A DNA stretch of 64,000 nucleotides from Mikania micrantha (Eukaryota > Streptophyta > Magnoliopsida > Asterales > Asteraceae): positions 62,218,981 to 62,282,980 of the forward strand of contig CM018683.1 in NCBI GenBank assembly GCA_009363875.1, given 5' to 3'. Both the position numbers and the translations under genes were made by a program. Below the pieces are notes generated by a model. The model was given only the letters and a program-made list of their open reading frames with translations, did not search any database and had not been told where the DNA came from. Shown piece after piece: positions 22,040 to 34,583 of the stretch. Position 1 is the stretch's first letter. Each line of letters begins with the position of its first letter.

Positions 22040-25000
22040 TGTGACACCCGGCAATTTCAGGTAAATTGCAACTCTTGTATTCTTTACATTTCACATTCAT
22101 ACTTCTTGCATTTCATTTAATTATGTTTAATTAGATGAGTTGAACACAAACTACTGCGAAACGATAGTCCGTGGAGCTATCGAATCGTACATTGCACATT
22201 GGTTTTGGAAACCAAGTGTGGCAAACACAACACTAACGCAAAACAATAATTCGGGGAATTATTGAATTGTGCATCACACGTTGATTAGGATTAATCAAGC
22301 GTGCAAACACTTCGTTAGACACGAACACAAACAACCATCGATAATTCGAGGAATTACCGAAACACACACGAGTCTCACGAACGTTGGTGAACGTCAAACA
22401 CATTGTGTAACACAACACTCGAAACTTCACGAAACACTCACACATTGAACTTGAAAGTTCAAACGAGACCAAACGATGCTCGAACGATGTTCTACAGTCG
22501 AGAAACGAGCAAAAACGAGTCCAGAACAACAAAATAGGCTTAGTGGGCCTAACTTTTGGGCCAGGCGGTACGCCTGATCCGAAGCACCCAGACCTGGCGA
22601 TGCGCGCGGGACTAAGAAATCAGCCGGACACATTTTCCATCCGCGCGGTACGCCTGGCCTTGGTGAGCCACGCCAGGCGTTACGCCTGACATGCACAGAT
22701 CGCAAAAATAAGATTTACACTCAACCTATCTCACTTTAATCATTCTAATCCTATTCTCTCGGTCACAACACCTCTATCTCGAGTTCCTACCTCTGTTTCT
22801 TCATCATTTCACCAGAAAACCTCCATTGTTGAAGCTTTGAAGCTTGGGAGGCCATTGAAGGTCCTTGAAGCTCAAAGTTGAAGAGGATTGAAGCTTGGAG
22901 GCCATACTTAGAGCTTGAAACCACCACCATCATCTCGAACCTGCACTATTCGAAGTTCCAGGAGCGTTGGGGGCTGCTCTTGTCATCATCTCAACCATCT
23001 TGAGCCTTTGAGGTAGTTCTTGTGACTAAAACACTCATTGACACATCACTACACACACATGCAAGTGTTAAATCACACATGCAAGCACCCACCCATCACA
23101 TGCACGAATTTTGTGATGTTTGAGTCTGGGTTTGTTGATATGAATGTGTTTCTTAATGATCTATGAGGTTTAGATTGAGATTTGTGAAGATCCATGATGA
23201 TGTGTATGGGTAAATTTCATGATTTGTTCATAAAGTATTGAAAAGATGCCATGCATGTATGATCTAAGGCATTCTAGATGATTTTATTGATGTTGGGATG
23301 ATTCTTGATAATGTATAAGTGTTCTTGCAAGATTAGATGATGATCTTAATGATTAAAGACATGATATTTGATGAGCTTTCTATTATTAGAAACTTTATTT
23401 TGTCAAAATGATGTTATGGATGAAATGGTGGACATGCATGTATGTAGAATTGCTATTAGGATGTTAAGATGATGATTTGAACACTTAGAATGTGATATTG
23501 ATAATGTTTATGGTCATTTTGGCATAGTTACTATATTTAGTAACTTTTATTAATGAAATGTTGCTAGATGATGTTATGGACCATGTTTGCATGTTTAAAT
23601 GATATTAGATTGGTTATTATGATGATTGGTGACATGAAAATTGGTTTAGAAATATTAAGATGGTCATTTTATGCAAAAACTACAAAGTTACTATTTATGG
23701 TAACTTTATTTTTACAAAAACCGATTTGTAAACATGATGTGTGATTCGAGCATGCTAGATGACTTATTATGTTGTAGTATGATGATTAGATACTAAGATA
23801 GATGGTTTTCGTTGTCACGAATACTACAAATGGAAACTTTCCATTTTAGGAAACTTTTATGTGCAAACATGTTGTAAATGACTTATGTGACTTTGTATGA
23901 TGATGTGCTATGTGTTAACATGATCACGTAGGATTAATGGGCATGCTAGAACTCTAAAATCAATATGCTTGTGAACTTGCTAAAAATGGAAACTTACTAT
24001 AAATGGTAAGTTGTCCATAGACGCGACTTGCGCGTTTTGCACACAACGAGCACTAACACGAATGTTTCACAAAACACAACCAACACATGGTTCACCAACG
24101 GGTCGTTGACACACACGGTCAAACACGGTCAATGTAGACCGACACGGACAGACATGATCGACCGAGAGTTATCGATCACGTAACACGATCACTTACACGA
24201 ACTCACGTATAGTATACGATATAGGTAGCCGGTGACTGACTACCTGACTACACAGGAGCTTACGCTTACGTTGTTTACTTCGCTAAGGTGAGTTCACGGC
24301 CCCTTTTTACATTTTCTACCTTTGGGGGAGAAAACATTGCATACAACTGTTTTGAACAACTTACACACTTTTGGTTATTTTTGTACATGCTAATATCGTA
24401 TATACATATGTGTGACATTCATCCACAAACTGATAAGTCCTCATTAAACACACCTCGAACCGTTAATAGCGCGTTGCGCTCAGCGTGGTAATTCTGAATA
24501 GTACTATTTGGGCCTGACAAGCCCCACTGTTGCGAGCCGTATGGCCACCCCGACTGGAGGTCGGAACAGTGCAAAATGACCAAACAACATTTGCCATATC
24601 TTGGATGGATATGGTGGGAGGCAGCATGTTAGCTTCGGTTGCGAACCCGCATATGATATAAAACATATTGACTAGCTATCAATTGATATTGCATTGTATT
24701 GAAAAATAGACCTACAAACATTTACTTTAAACATTTGATGTTTACTGCTGATTACAAACCTGTGCTCTCACCAACCATTGTGTTGACCTTTTCTCGCATG
24801 TTTTCTCAGGTAACTAAGGCACGTGCACAAGGAATAGGATGCTAGGCTGGAGTCACATGCATCTGTTTATGTGTCTTAGTATACTAAACTATGATTATCA
24901 TTTGATGGTGTTGTGTAATGTTAAACAACTTTAATCGCTTCCGCAACTATTGTCATTTATCATTTTGGAAAAACTGTTTTGATTAACGCTTCCGCAAACT

Positions 25001-25199
25001 ATGAATGATTTAATCTGTTTTGTTAACTTGTACTTTACTTCCGCAACTCTGATATTACGAAACTGTTTTATCCAAGTTATTGGATGTACGTACCCAACCA
25101 GACATATAGGTCTCGCATGTTGTGTGACCGGAGACTGCGATCCTGACAATCTGCCGCCGCTCGCGCCCCGGAAGGGACGGGATTTCTCGGGGTGCGACA
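22040..25199 (+). repeat. 3' LTR of A1
   Basis: It is the same length as the 5' LTR (3160 bp) and nearly identical. It ends GGGGTGCGACA and is followed by the AGATG target duplication and the rest of the B1 LTR. Confidence 0.95.
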
Positions 25200-25277
25200 A
25201 GATGCCCACGAGCTTTTGAACAATCTACACATCCTTCGTGGCATCTCGACGTTTCCACCATCAGTCGGGGTGTTACA

Positions 25278-25416
25278 GATTGGTATCAGAGCCTGGGTTA
25301 TAGGGAATTAGGTTACTAGAAATGGTTGACCTGGTCTATAAATGTAGGATACCCTAGTATGAAGAAATTCATACACTAGTTAGTATATTCAGGATTTCAT
25401 GCTTGTGTGTTTATTA
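25278..25416 (+). other. start of B1 interior with primer binding site
   Basis: TTGGTATCAGAGCCTGG lies at 25281-25297, directly after the LTR, and is an initiator-methionine tRNA-type site. The leader continues to 25416, where D is inserted. No B1 coding sequence is visible. Confidence 0.8.
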
Positions 25417-27575
25417 TGTCACACCCCCACCTCTCGTCACCTGTGATGATGTCACTGTATACTCTGATATGGTTGCGGAAGCATAGTGGTGATGTCTCAG
25501 AGATGAGGTGTGACTTACTTGAACCGATATCACAGCACACAGATTCACTTAAAATATATATATTACAAGGGTTTCGTAAATACATCAACATTACAGTTTA
25601 GTTTAGTACACAATCTAATATCCCTTAATTACAAAAGTGTGATGTGCATCCTCACCGTGTCGTCACTGTTGCTCTGCAAAAATGTTGAATTTAAAACATC
25701 AGCACAAAGCTGGTGAGTTCGACAGTTCAGTTAGAACAATATGATATGATAAGTATGTTCACAAAAAGTTCAGTTCTGGATAACCATGGGACCCGTATCT
25801 AGTTCCTTTCGGACAGTTGTTCGTTCACGAAGATACTACCCGTCGGTAAATATCTTAATGCCTCATTATCTTAATGTCTATCACTTAACATTAAGAAGTT
25901 GTTATGGAAACAGGTACCAAACATTCACACAAGGGGAGATGCAATCCTCCCAGCAAATGGTTTGTCAGACAATAGTACTATCAATGATTCCTGTTCGGCC
26001 CCACATGGGTTCACTAGATACAGTTCAAGAGATGAGGACTTTTGATACTATGATAGAGATACTAACGGCAAAATCCCATGAAATCACACAAAAGTCACAT
26101 GAAATCACACAGATATCAGTGATGCATATCATATGTTTAGAAAACAGTTTGCAGAGTAACCCCGATGTTTGTAAGACAGTAAAAAGAAAAGGGGTTGTAC
26201 GAAACTCACCTGATAGTATAGGTGTAGCAGAGTATCACCAAACTGATAGTACAGAGATGATTCTGCATTTAGTTATATTTAATAAGTTATTTATGTTCTA
26301 GTTTACTGATTAGATCTTTCTGAACGTTCAATGTCAAAGACATTGCTTAGTAAATCATCAACTCAATATTAATTATGTAATTAATTAATTTAATGTTATA
26401 TCATACAATGTATGATAATGTAGGAACCTACATTGCATTAGATTCCTAATACTAAGTTGATGACACTCTTGATTAATCAAAATAATCTCTGATTAACCAG
26501 ATAGTTAATGTTGTTGATTATGATACTGTAATAGTTTCTAGATAATTTAATGGCTTAGGAATGATCAATCCTTGTTATTGATTACTCAAATATCATGAGA
26601 TATCTCAATGTAGTATCATAATAGATGTAATAACCATGTTTAACATACTAATCTGACTGTTATCATAAACATCAGATAATCATTCCAATGAGTATTTTAA
26701 TGATTGTGATTTGTTTGAAATACTTGGATTTAACCTTGCATTTCAAAGATTAATCCAACTAATCACCTACATTGTTATAATCAAATGGATTAAACCATTA
26801 TAATTATGGGTATGGTTTCATGCAAACCAGGCATTACAACGGATCAAAACAAGGATTTAACCGTTAAAACTTCGTGTTCTTTGTTTATAATCCATCCTAG
26901 CCATCATCTAGGCAATAATCAACAATCCTAACTATGTCATTACGTTCAAAATCAAGATATAATCAATCAAAATCAAGATCTAATCAATCAAAATCAAACC
27001 AGAAAGTTTAAACGGATCATTACCTAATCTGACGGATTTCGGACTTCAATACAACGATCAGAACTCGTATAGATAATCCCTGGTACGATCCACAGCTTCC
27101 ATTGGCTTGAAATTGGTGTTTTGATGCTAAAAATGTCGTCTGCTATGCTTTTGGTTCGAAGAAGTTCGAGAAAGTTAATAAAAATGGTTTCTGCATGAAG
27201 ATCTGATAAAAGGATCAGATTTCTCCACCGCCTCACCCGTCGCGTACCACGGCGGGATGCCAATTTGGGCTTCGCGTACCGCGAAGCTTTTCGGGAATCT
27301 TTGATATTTTACATTCATCGCGTACCGCAGAGGACCATCAAGCCCACCTCCGCGTACCGCGACGAGCCCATTCGACCAATACCTTGAAATTTTTCTTCGT
27401 TTTTCAATTTCGGGCAATCCAGGACTCCGTTTTGCACCCGGTTTTCGCCCACGTTCATCATTTCTTGCCTATTATCATTCTGTAACAATTACAATCATCC
27501 AATCAACGTGGATTTCTAGAACGATCAAATGTGATTACATCATTGATGACGTAATTCTCGTATGCAACTGTCACA
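25417..27575 (-). repeat. 3' LTR of D (2159 bp)
   Basis: Its ends on the + strand are TGTCACACCCCCACC and CAACTGTCACA. Near its biological 5' side (27230-27370) it carries GC-rich palindrome-like boxes, for example GCTTCGCGTACCGCGAAGC at 27273-27291. The open frame at 25786-26301 inside it has no recognisable product and runs antisense to the element. Confidence 0.9.
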
Positions 27576-27613
27576 GTCTCCTCCTGTTAGAGAAATTTCG
27601 TCCCGAAATTTAG
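27576..27613 (-). promoter_or_regulatory. D polypurine tract and 3' hairpin
   Basis: On the - strand the sequence reads AATTTCGGGACGAAATT, then TCTCTAACA, then GGAGGAGAC touching the LTR. The purine run is the likely polypurine tract. The hairpin is the same one found in families A and B. Confidence 0.75.
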
Positions 27614-27638
27614 TGAAGACTTACATTATGACAATCGT

Positions 27639-30600
27639 TTATGAGAATAGATATGGGTACTTTGATTTCATTTAATCTTCACGTTCCCAAGTATATTCGG
27701 GTCCACGTTGCGAGTTCCATCGCACTTTAACGATTGGTATGCGACTACGTTTCTGCACTTTCATTTCTCGATCCATTACCTCTACTGGTTCCTCACTGAA
27801 CTGAAGTTTTTCATCAATATGAATCTCTTCTAGAGGTACGATCAATGATTCATCAGTGAGGCACTTCTTCAGATTGGATACATGAAAAACATCGTGAATG
27901 TTACTAAGTTTAGGAGGTAACTCAAGTCTGTAGGCTACTGAGCCAATTCGTTCAAGAATTTTGAGTCCTACAAATCTTGGTGAAAGTTTACCTCTCTTCC
28001 CGAATCTGAAAATGCCTTTCCAAGGTGACACTTTCAACATTACTCGATCACCGATTTGGAATTCTAACGGTCTACGACGATTATCAGCATAACTCTTTTG
28101 ACGATCGCGAGCAGCTTTGATTCGTTCCTGAATGAGTGCGATCTTATCAGTTGTTTCCTGAATGAATTCTGGGCCTATGATTTGATTCTCACCTACCTCT
28201 GACCAACAGATAGGTGATCTACACTTGCGTCCATAAAGTGCTTCAAATGGAGCGCATTGAATACTGGTATGGTAGCTATTATTGTATGAAAATTCAACAA
28301 GTGGAAGATGAATATCCCAGCTACCTCCAAAATCAATCACACAGCTTCTGAGCATGTCTTCAAGAGTTTGATTTATTCGTTCAGTCTGTCCGTCGGTTTG
28401 TGGATGATAAGCTGTGCTCATATTGATTTGCGTGCCCAGAGCATTATGAAGAGTTTGCCAAAATCGTGACATAAATCGACTATCTCTGTCAGAGATGATA
28501 GAGATCGGTATTCCATGTCGAGATACAATTTCATTAACATAGAGTTTAGCGAGTCGATCCATAGAATAGTCTTCTCGGATGGGTAAGAAATGCGCAGATT
28601 TCGTAAGACGATCAACGATAACCCATATAGAGTCATGATTACGTGATGTTCTGGGTAATTTAGTGATGAAATCCATAGAGATCTGATCCCATTTCCACAT
28701 GGGAATCTCAGGTTGTTGTAATAACCCAGAAGGTCGTTGATGTTCAGCCTTAACATTGAGACATGTTAGACATCGATCCACGTATTCAGCTATGTGTTTC
28801 TTCATTCCAGGCCACCAGTAAAAGTCTTTAAGATCTTTATACATTTTATCAGCACCTGGATGAATAGAATACCTGGATTTGTGCGCCTCATCAAAGATAA
28901 CTGTTCGAGAGTTACCGAATAAAGGAATCCACATTCGATTTTTGAAATACAACAGTCCATCGTCTTTGGTATCAAGTTTCTTATCTAATCCTCTCAGTCC
29001 CTCAGCATAATAGTTCGTTGCTTGTAAAGCTTGTTGTTGAGCGTCTTTGATTTGAGGAATTAGACTGGTTTGAATAGTCATACCTAACGCTTTTACACGT
29101 ATAGGCTTGACTCGTTCCTTGCGACTTAAAGCATCAGCTACGACATTTGCTTTGCCTGGATGATAACGAATCTCACAGTCGTAATCGTTCAATAGTTCAA
29201 CCCAACGCCTTTGTCGCATATTCAGCATTTTCTGATCTAGAATATGTTGGAGACTTTTATGATCAGTGTATATCATACACTTGGTTCCGTATAGATAATG
29301 TCTCCAGATCTTGAGTGCAAACACCACTGCACCAAGTTCTAGATCATGAGTGGTATAGTTCTTCTCATGTACCTTCAATTGTCGAGAAGCGTAGGCAATC
29401 ACTTTATCGTTTTGCATTAACACACACCCTAGACCTTGACGAGAAGCATCACAATATACTGTGAAATTATCAGTACATTCCGGTAATGTCAAGATAGGTG
29501 CGTTACAGAGTTTGTGTTTCAACAGTTGGAACGCCTCTTCCTGTTGAGAATCCCATATAAACGGTTGATTTTTCTGTGTCAATGTGGTCAGTGGCAAGGC
29601 TATCTTTGAAAAGTTCTTGATAAACCGGCGATAATAACCTGCCAAACCCAAAAATTGACGTATTTCAGTCGGGGTTCGTGGAGTCTCCCACTGTTTCACC
29701 GCTTGAATCTTACTGGGATCCACTTGAATACCGTTTTGATTCACTACATGACCAAGAAATTGAACTTTTCGTAACCAGAACTCACACTTGGAGAACTTTG
29801 CATATAATTTTTCACGTGCCAAAAGTTCTAGAATTAATTTCAAGTGTTGAGCATGTTCTTGTTGGCTTCGAGAATAAATGAGAATATCATCAATAAACAC
29901 AATCACAAATTTATCCAGATAAGGTCTACATACTCGATTCATCAGATCCATGAAAACTGCTGGTGCATTTGTTAATCCAAACGGCATTACTAGAAATTCA
30001 TAATGCCCATACCGAGTTCGGAATGCAGTTTTAGGAACATCATCTTCGTGCACTCGTAATTGATGATATCCGGATCTTAAATCAATTTTTGAAAAGTAAG
30101 TAGCGCCTTGAAGTTGATCGACCAGATCATCTATACGTGGCAATGGATAACGGTTTTTGATTGTTAGTTTATTGAGCTCCCGGTAGTCAATACACATCCT
30201 GAATGAACCATCTTTCTTTTTCACAAAAAGAATTGGTGCTCCCCAGGGTGAGAAACTAGGTCTAATAAAACCCTTGTCTAACAGTTCTTGCAATTGACCT
30301 GACAGTTCTTGCATTTTTGAGGGTGCTAAACGATAAGGAGCTTTAGCTACAGGGGCTGCACCTGGAATCAGATCAATTCGAAATTCAACTTGTCTTACTG
30401 GGGGTAATCCTGAGATATCCTCAGGAAATACTTCAGGAAAATCTTTGACTACTGGGATGTCTGTGATTTGTTTGGGTGAAGAATTGTGCTCAGTTACATG
30501 TGCCAGAAAAGCATAACAACCTTTCCTTAAGAATTTCTGAGCTCGCATACAAGATATAACACCAAGTTTTCTACCAGCTCGTTCTCCTTGTACTATCAGT

Positions 30601-32339
30601 GTATTACCGTTAGGTAATGGAATACGGATCATCTTGTTTTGACACACAACTTCCGCTTGGTTATCAGAAAGCCAGTCCATACCGACAACGACATCAAAGC
30701 CCCCAAGCTCAATAGGAAGTAAATTGATATTGAAAAGATGATCATTTAGATTCAAAGAACATCCTTGAATAACACTGTTATTTTTGATTAACTTGCCATT
30801 AGCAAGTTCAATAACATAAGGAGTTTCTCGGTCTACCGTAGGCATTGAAATTAATGATGCAAATTCAGGAGAGATAAAGCTCTTATCTGCTCCTGTATCT
30901 AACAGAACTGATGCGTATAGATTATTAAGAAGGAACGTACCAGTAACAATATTTGCATCATGTCTCACCTCGGTCGCACCAATCTGGAAAGCTCTACCTC
31001 TAGCTTCATTTCCCGGATTAGTGTTATTATTGTTTGGATAGTTTCTAATCAAGTGATCAGGACTCCCACATTTGTAGCATGACCGGTTCATTTGAATGAT
31101 TTGTCGGGGTGCTTGATTCGGTTGGCGAGCAGGCAAGTTGCAATACTTGGTGTAGTGCCCAACTCTATTACAGTTGGCACAAGTAGGACATGGTCCAGTA
31201 TGATGAAATGAACACCGAGTACATTTGGGTGCCTGTCCAGTGTAACTTTTCTTCTCAGAAATAACAGCACCAAAATTTTTCACAGTTGCCTTGCTCTGGT
31301 TGATTTCAGCTGGAGCTCTCGCCTTTGTTTTGCCAAACCACTTTCGTTTGGTACCTTTGGAAACATTAGAGGTACCGACATCACTACGGCCCACAGCCGT
31401 CTGAGTTTTTGTTATCAACATACCACTCCTTACCACCTCATCGGTAAGCTTAGTGGTTAACAGAATTGCACGTTTGAGGGTTGTGGGTTCAGCTGCAGTC
31501 ACCATTCCCTGAATCTGGGGAATCAAACCCTTAATGTACTTCTCGATCAATGCTGCCTCTGTAGGAAACATATCGGGAAGTAAGCAAGTAAGTTCATGGA
31601 AACGATGAGTATACGCTAAACAATCAGCCCCAATCATCGAGTGATTCCAGAATTCCTCCTGGAGCTTTTGAATCTCAGTGAGTGGGCAGTACTCTGATCT
31701 AATCAGAGTTTTAAATTCGTTCCAGCCCATTGAGTCGATTGTAGCTGAGCCCAATGTTTTTGCCTGGGTATTCTACCAGGTCAAAGCTGATTCTTTAAAA
31801 GTACAGGCAGCATAAGATACCTTATGCTCCTCTAAACACTGGCTGATTTTAAGTTTCGTTTCCATTTCCTCGATCCACCTTAGCAATCCAGCCGCTCCTT
31901 CAGTACCAGCGAAAGTAGGAGGATTACAGGAAGCAAAATACTTATAAGTACATCCCTGTCGTGGTGGATCAGGAGCAGTTGTAGTTGTGCCAGTGGTTCT
32001 ATGAGTTTCCGCGTTGCCATCAGTAGCATTACGTTCGGCGTGATTGTGGTCCCCACCAGAACCCGAAGTAATATGAGGTTGATGTGGTATCAAAACACCA
32101 CAAGCAGATAGCTGTTCTCGCACAATCCGTGCTATCATTGCTTCGTTTGATTCGGATCCACCTGCACCAGCAGGTGGAACAGAGTTTACTCCCGGGTTCA
32201 CGGGTGGAACAGTATTTGTTTCCAAATTCACCTGTGGATTTGGATTTGATTCAGTATCTACTGGTGGAACTTGATTCGGCTCTGGGTTAGTAATGTTCTT
32301 GATAGATTTCTTAGCCGGTCGACCTCGTTTGGGAGCCAT
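27639..32339 (-). CDS. D gag-pol polyprotein (two nonsense codons)
   Basis: It starts MAPKRGRPAKKS at 32339 and would be 1566 residues. Gag carries one good CCHC knuckle (387-400) and a second (421-434) whose last Cys is Tyr. The protease DTG is at 481-483, the RT active site FIDD at Asp 817-818, and the integrase triad is D1223, D1284, E1320. The tail is chromo-like (VKVRWNSQRGPEYTWERED). Two in-frame stops: TAG at 31773-31775 within the gag LTWW motif, and TAA at 27672-27674 just after WERED, eleven codons before the normal end at 27639-27641. One residue is also missing at a conserved G-P-F position near the C-terminal domain. There is no intron. It is probably inactive. Confidence 0.9.
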
Positions 32340-32642
32340 TATTCTGCTAACAAGCAGACAAACTCAGGTCAGTTTAAGAACATTAAAGATATAACCCGTT
32401 CTATCACATAAATTCAATCTTATTCAGTTATACTGAAAATTTATATTGAAATGTGATTATAAAGAATACTGTATAACTACCTGAATTTAGTCCAGACAAG
32501 TTCTCGATACACACAGATCATACAGATATTTGTAGTTATACTCAGTCCTGTTAATTCAAAAACATGTTAAAATATTTTACAGCTCACAGTACTGCGACTT
32601 AGATATGTTATTAACCATGTTTTTGATATATGATCACTCAGG

Positions 32643-32909
32643 ACCTTGAAACGTTGCCACACAGGACTTTGAAATGTTGTCACACAGACAATTGAAACGT
32701 TGTTACACAGACAATTGAAAGGTTGCCACACAGGGCTTTGATATGATGCCACGAGGGACTTTGATATGTTGCCAAAAGGGACTTTGATATGTTGCCACAA
32801 GGGACTTTGATATGTTGCCACAAGGGACTTTGATATGATGCCACAAGGGACTTTGATATGTTGCCACAAGGGACTTTGATATGTTGCCACAAGGGACTTT
32901 GATATGTTT
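32643..32909 (-). repeat. 23-bp minisatellite in the D leader
   Basis: About 11.6 tandem units of 23 bp, with a core of CCACAAGGGACTTTGATATG in the right-hand units. The right-hand copies are nearly identical; the left-hand copies (ACACAGACAATTGAAACG) are diverged. It lies between the gag start and the leader ORFs of D. Confidence 0.9.
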
Positions 32910-33244
32910 GTCACACATGAATGTTCTCACAGCTCTTTTTCGTTACCTAGTAAATGGGTCATATAAGTTTGATATTAACACACAAGTCATACACAACACA
33001 CCCATCACTCATTACACAGATAAATACACAACACAACCAGTTTATTAGCATTACCATAGTTTTATACATAAAAGTTTTGATACAACCAACAGTCATGATA
33101 CCCCAAACCAACAACAAACATACCCTACATTTCACAACTCGGGATCTGTATACACCCAAAATATCCCGTACTCACAACTACTAATCAACCTATGTCACAT
33201 GATATGTATAATAAGATCACAACTGCTCAGTCCTCAATCACCCC

Positions 33245-33727
33245 TCACCGCATGAAATACCACAAACCATCCAACACCATAGCTATAATGACCAACACTA
33301 TAGCCACACATAGTAGCCTAGCCTCTAGGCTCATCATCTCGAATGCTCCCATCACCACTCCTCTCATCACCATCACTCGCTGCCAAAATGCAGCTATCAT
33401 CACATGAATCACTGTTCTCCTCATCCTTTCCTCGATCATAGCCCGCCAAGCTTGCGTGCCAGCATCCAGTGTGTTCACCTGCTCCATTAACATAAAATGG
33501 GAGGTGAGTATCTCCAACACGGTAGTACGTGTGTCCTCCACAGTAGCACGAGACTCCTGTAACTCTAGTCGAGTCCCCTGAAGATCTAGAGTCACGTGGC
33601 GAAGCTGCGCCCTAAACTCCGCCTGCTGTGAAGACTCTCCTACCTCGTGTATGGTGTCGGGCTCATCTCTAGGCACCATCTGACGTCTAGGAGGAAGACC
33701 TGTCGTCTTGCGAGCTTGACCTCGCAT
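33245..33727 (-). CDS. D leader ORF b: coiled-coil and hydrophobic C-terminus, unknown function
   Basis: 160 codons on the same strand as D gag-pol, between the PBS and gag. I do not recognise a family. The middle looks coiled-coil (RHVTLDLQGTRLELQESRA onwards, rich in spaced Leu/Val). The C-terminus has a clear membrane-like stretch, LLCVAIVLVIIAMVL. It overlaps leader ORF a in another frame; a single indel could have split one longer gene. It may instead be a chance ORF. Confidence 0.4.
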   Translation of the reverse strand: MRGQARKTTGLPPRRQMVPRDEPDTIHEVGESSQQAEFRAQLRHVTLDLQGTRLELQESRATVEDTRTTVLEILTSHFMLMEQVNTLDAGTQAWRAMIEERMRRTVIHVMIAAFWQRVMVMRGVVMGAFEMMSLEARLLCVAIVLVIIAMVLDGLWYFMR

Positions 33728-33930
33728 CCGTCTGAGTCCATCCCACGCTGGGCTCTCGGTGGAGATGGCATAGGTGCTGGTGGTGTCTGTGGCAATGGCA
33801 TATCAGCCTGAGAAGTAGCTGCAGATGCCTCCGATGGATCAAAGTCAGACCCCGAACTCGAGCTCGGTGTATCGTCTAGTATCACGTAAGGAAACCGCTG
33901 ATAGATGTATTTCTCCCCTTGGTCTGCCAT
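33640..33930 (-). CDS. D leader ORF a: Ser/Pro-rich, unknown function
   Basis: 96 codons starting MADQGEKYIYQRF about 340 bp after the D primer binding site. The middle is Ser/Asp- and Pro-rich and probably disordered (SSSSGSDFDPSEAS, then PQTPPAPMPSPP). It overlaps ORF b by 88 bp in a different frame. It is the first ATG-led ORF of note in the element leader. No homology is recognised. Confidence 0.4.
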   Translation of the reverse strand: MADQGEKYIYQRFPYVILDDTPSSSSGSDFDPSEASAATSQADMPLPQTPPAPMPSPPRAQRGMDSDGCEVKLARRQVFLLDVRWCLEMSPTPYTR

Positions 33931-34266
33931 CGCTGTATAAACAGAATACTCGAATCAGTACCATGAAAAAAATATTGAATAATAATATTCAACATACACA
34001 TGATATCCGACGTTTCCCTATCCTAACACAACTATTCGTTCCTTTAGTTATTCATGTTCTTCTTGAATTAAATCAAACTAGAATGCACGCGTGTTGCGAG
34101 TTTCAGTTATGCTGGCCACTCATAACTGAGATTCGTACCACCTGATTATCCTGGCTTAATTCAAAACAAGTTTTGTTCGTTAGACATGTTCGGTGCTCTC
34201 TGTGTAACTATACGAGCCTATGGTTATAGTCTAGGTCTCTAAGTCAACCTAATTCTCTATAACATG

Positions 34267-34283
34267 TGGCTCTGATACCACCC
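34267..34283 (-). promoter_or_regulatory. D primer binding site
   Basis: On the - strand the LTR ends at 34284 and is followed by GGG and then TGGTATCAGAGCCA (34280-34267), an initiator-methionine tRNA-type site. Confidence 0.85.
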
Positions 34284-34583
34284 TGTCACACCCCCACCTC
34301 TCGTCACCTGTGATGATGTCACTGTATACTCTGATATGGTTGCGGAAGCATAGTGGTGATGTCTCAGAGATGAGGTGTGACTTACTTGAACCGATATCAC
34401 AGCACACAGATTCACTTAAAATAAATATATTACAAGGGTTTCGTAAATACATCAACATTACAGTTTAGTTTAGTACATTATCTAATATCCCTTAATTACA
34501 AAAGTGTGATGTGCATCCTCACCGTGTCGTCACTGTTGCTCTGCAAAAATGTTGAATTTAAAACGTCAGCACAAAGCTGGTGA
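34284..34583 (-). repeat. 5' LTR of D, only its 3' end, cut by A2
   Basis: 300 bp matching 25417-25716 of the left LTR with about four differences. It ends at GGTGA, the inferred A2 target duplication. The other ~1.86 kb should lie to the right of A2, outside the window. Confidence 0.9.

Larger units (their letters stand above)
13859..25199 (+). mobile_element. element A1: complete Ty3/gypsy (Tekay/Del-like) retrotransposon
   Basis: It has two LTRs of 3160 bp each, a primer binding site, one gag-pol, a polypurine tract and a 5-bp target duplication AGATG (13854-13858 and 25200-25204). It sits in the B1 LTR, whose sequence resumes exactly after the duplication. The LTRs are almost identical: by eye only about two differences (14134/22315 and about 14332/22513). 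The element is 11.34 kb. The only obvious coding lesion is one nonsense codon. The chromo-like C-terminus and long LTRs suggest the Tekay/Del group. Confidence 0.95.
7311..25277 (+). mobile_element. element B1: 5' LTR of a Ty3/gypsy element, split by C and A1
   Basis: The LTR starts with TGTAATATCACTG and ends in CGGGGTGTTACA at 25277, followed at once by a primer binding site. It matches the B2 LTRs (36402-39955 and 47907-51461). It is broken twice: by solo LTR C (10945-13783) and by element A1 (13859-25199), each with a 5-bp target duplication. Without these it is about 3.78 kb. The B1 interior begins at 25278 but is cut by D at 25417, so its gag-pol and 3' LTR lie outside the window. Confidence 0.85.
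25417..34583 (-). mobile_element. element D: Ty3/gypsy retrotransposon, - strand, inserted in the B1 interior
   Basis: The 3' LTR is at the left (25417-27575), gag-pol on the - strand, a long leader with extra ORFs, the PBS, and the start of the matching LTR (34284-34583) at the right. That LTR is cut by A2 after GGTGA (34579-34583), so the rest of D lies beyond A2 and outside the window. The two LTRs differ by roughly 4 positions in the 300 shared bases, so D is older than A1. Confidence 0.9.

Noticed and set aside
25786..26301. 171-codon ORF in the D LTR (+ strand)
   Set aside because: Antisense to D, within LTR non-coding sequence, no recognisable domain.
32643..32909. Repeat protein encoded by the D leader minisatellite (for example 32567-32914, - strand)
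   Set aside because: A 23-bp unit read in three frames gives repetitive peptides by necessity; there is no independent sign of coding.
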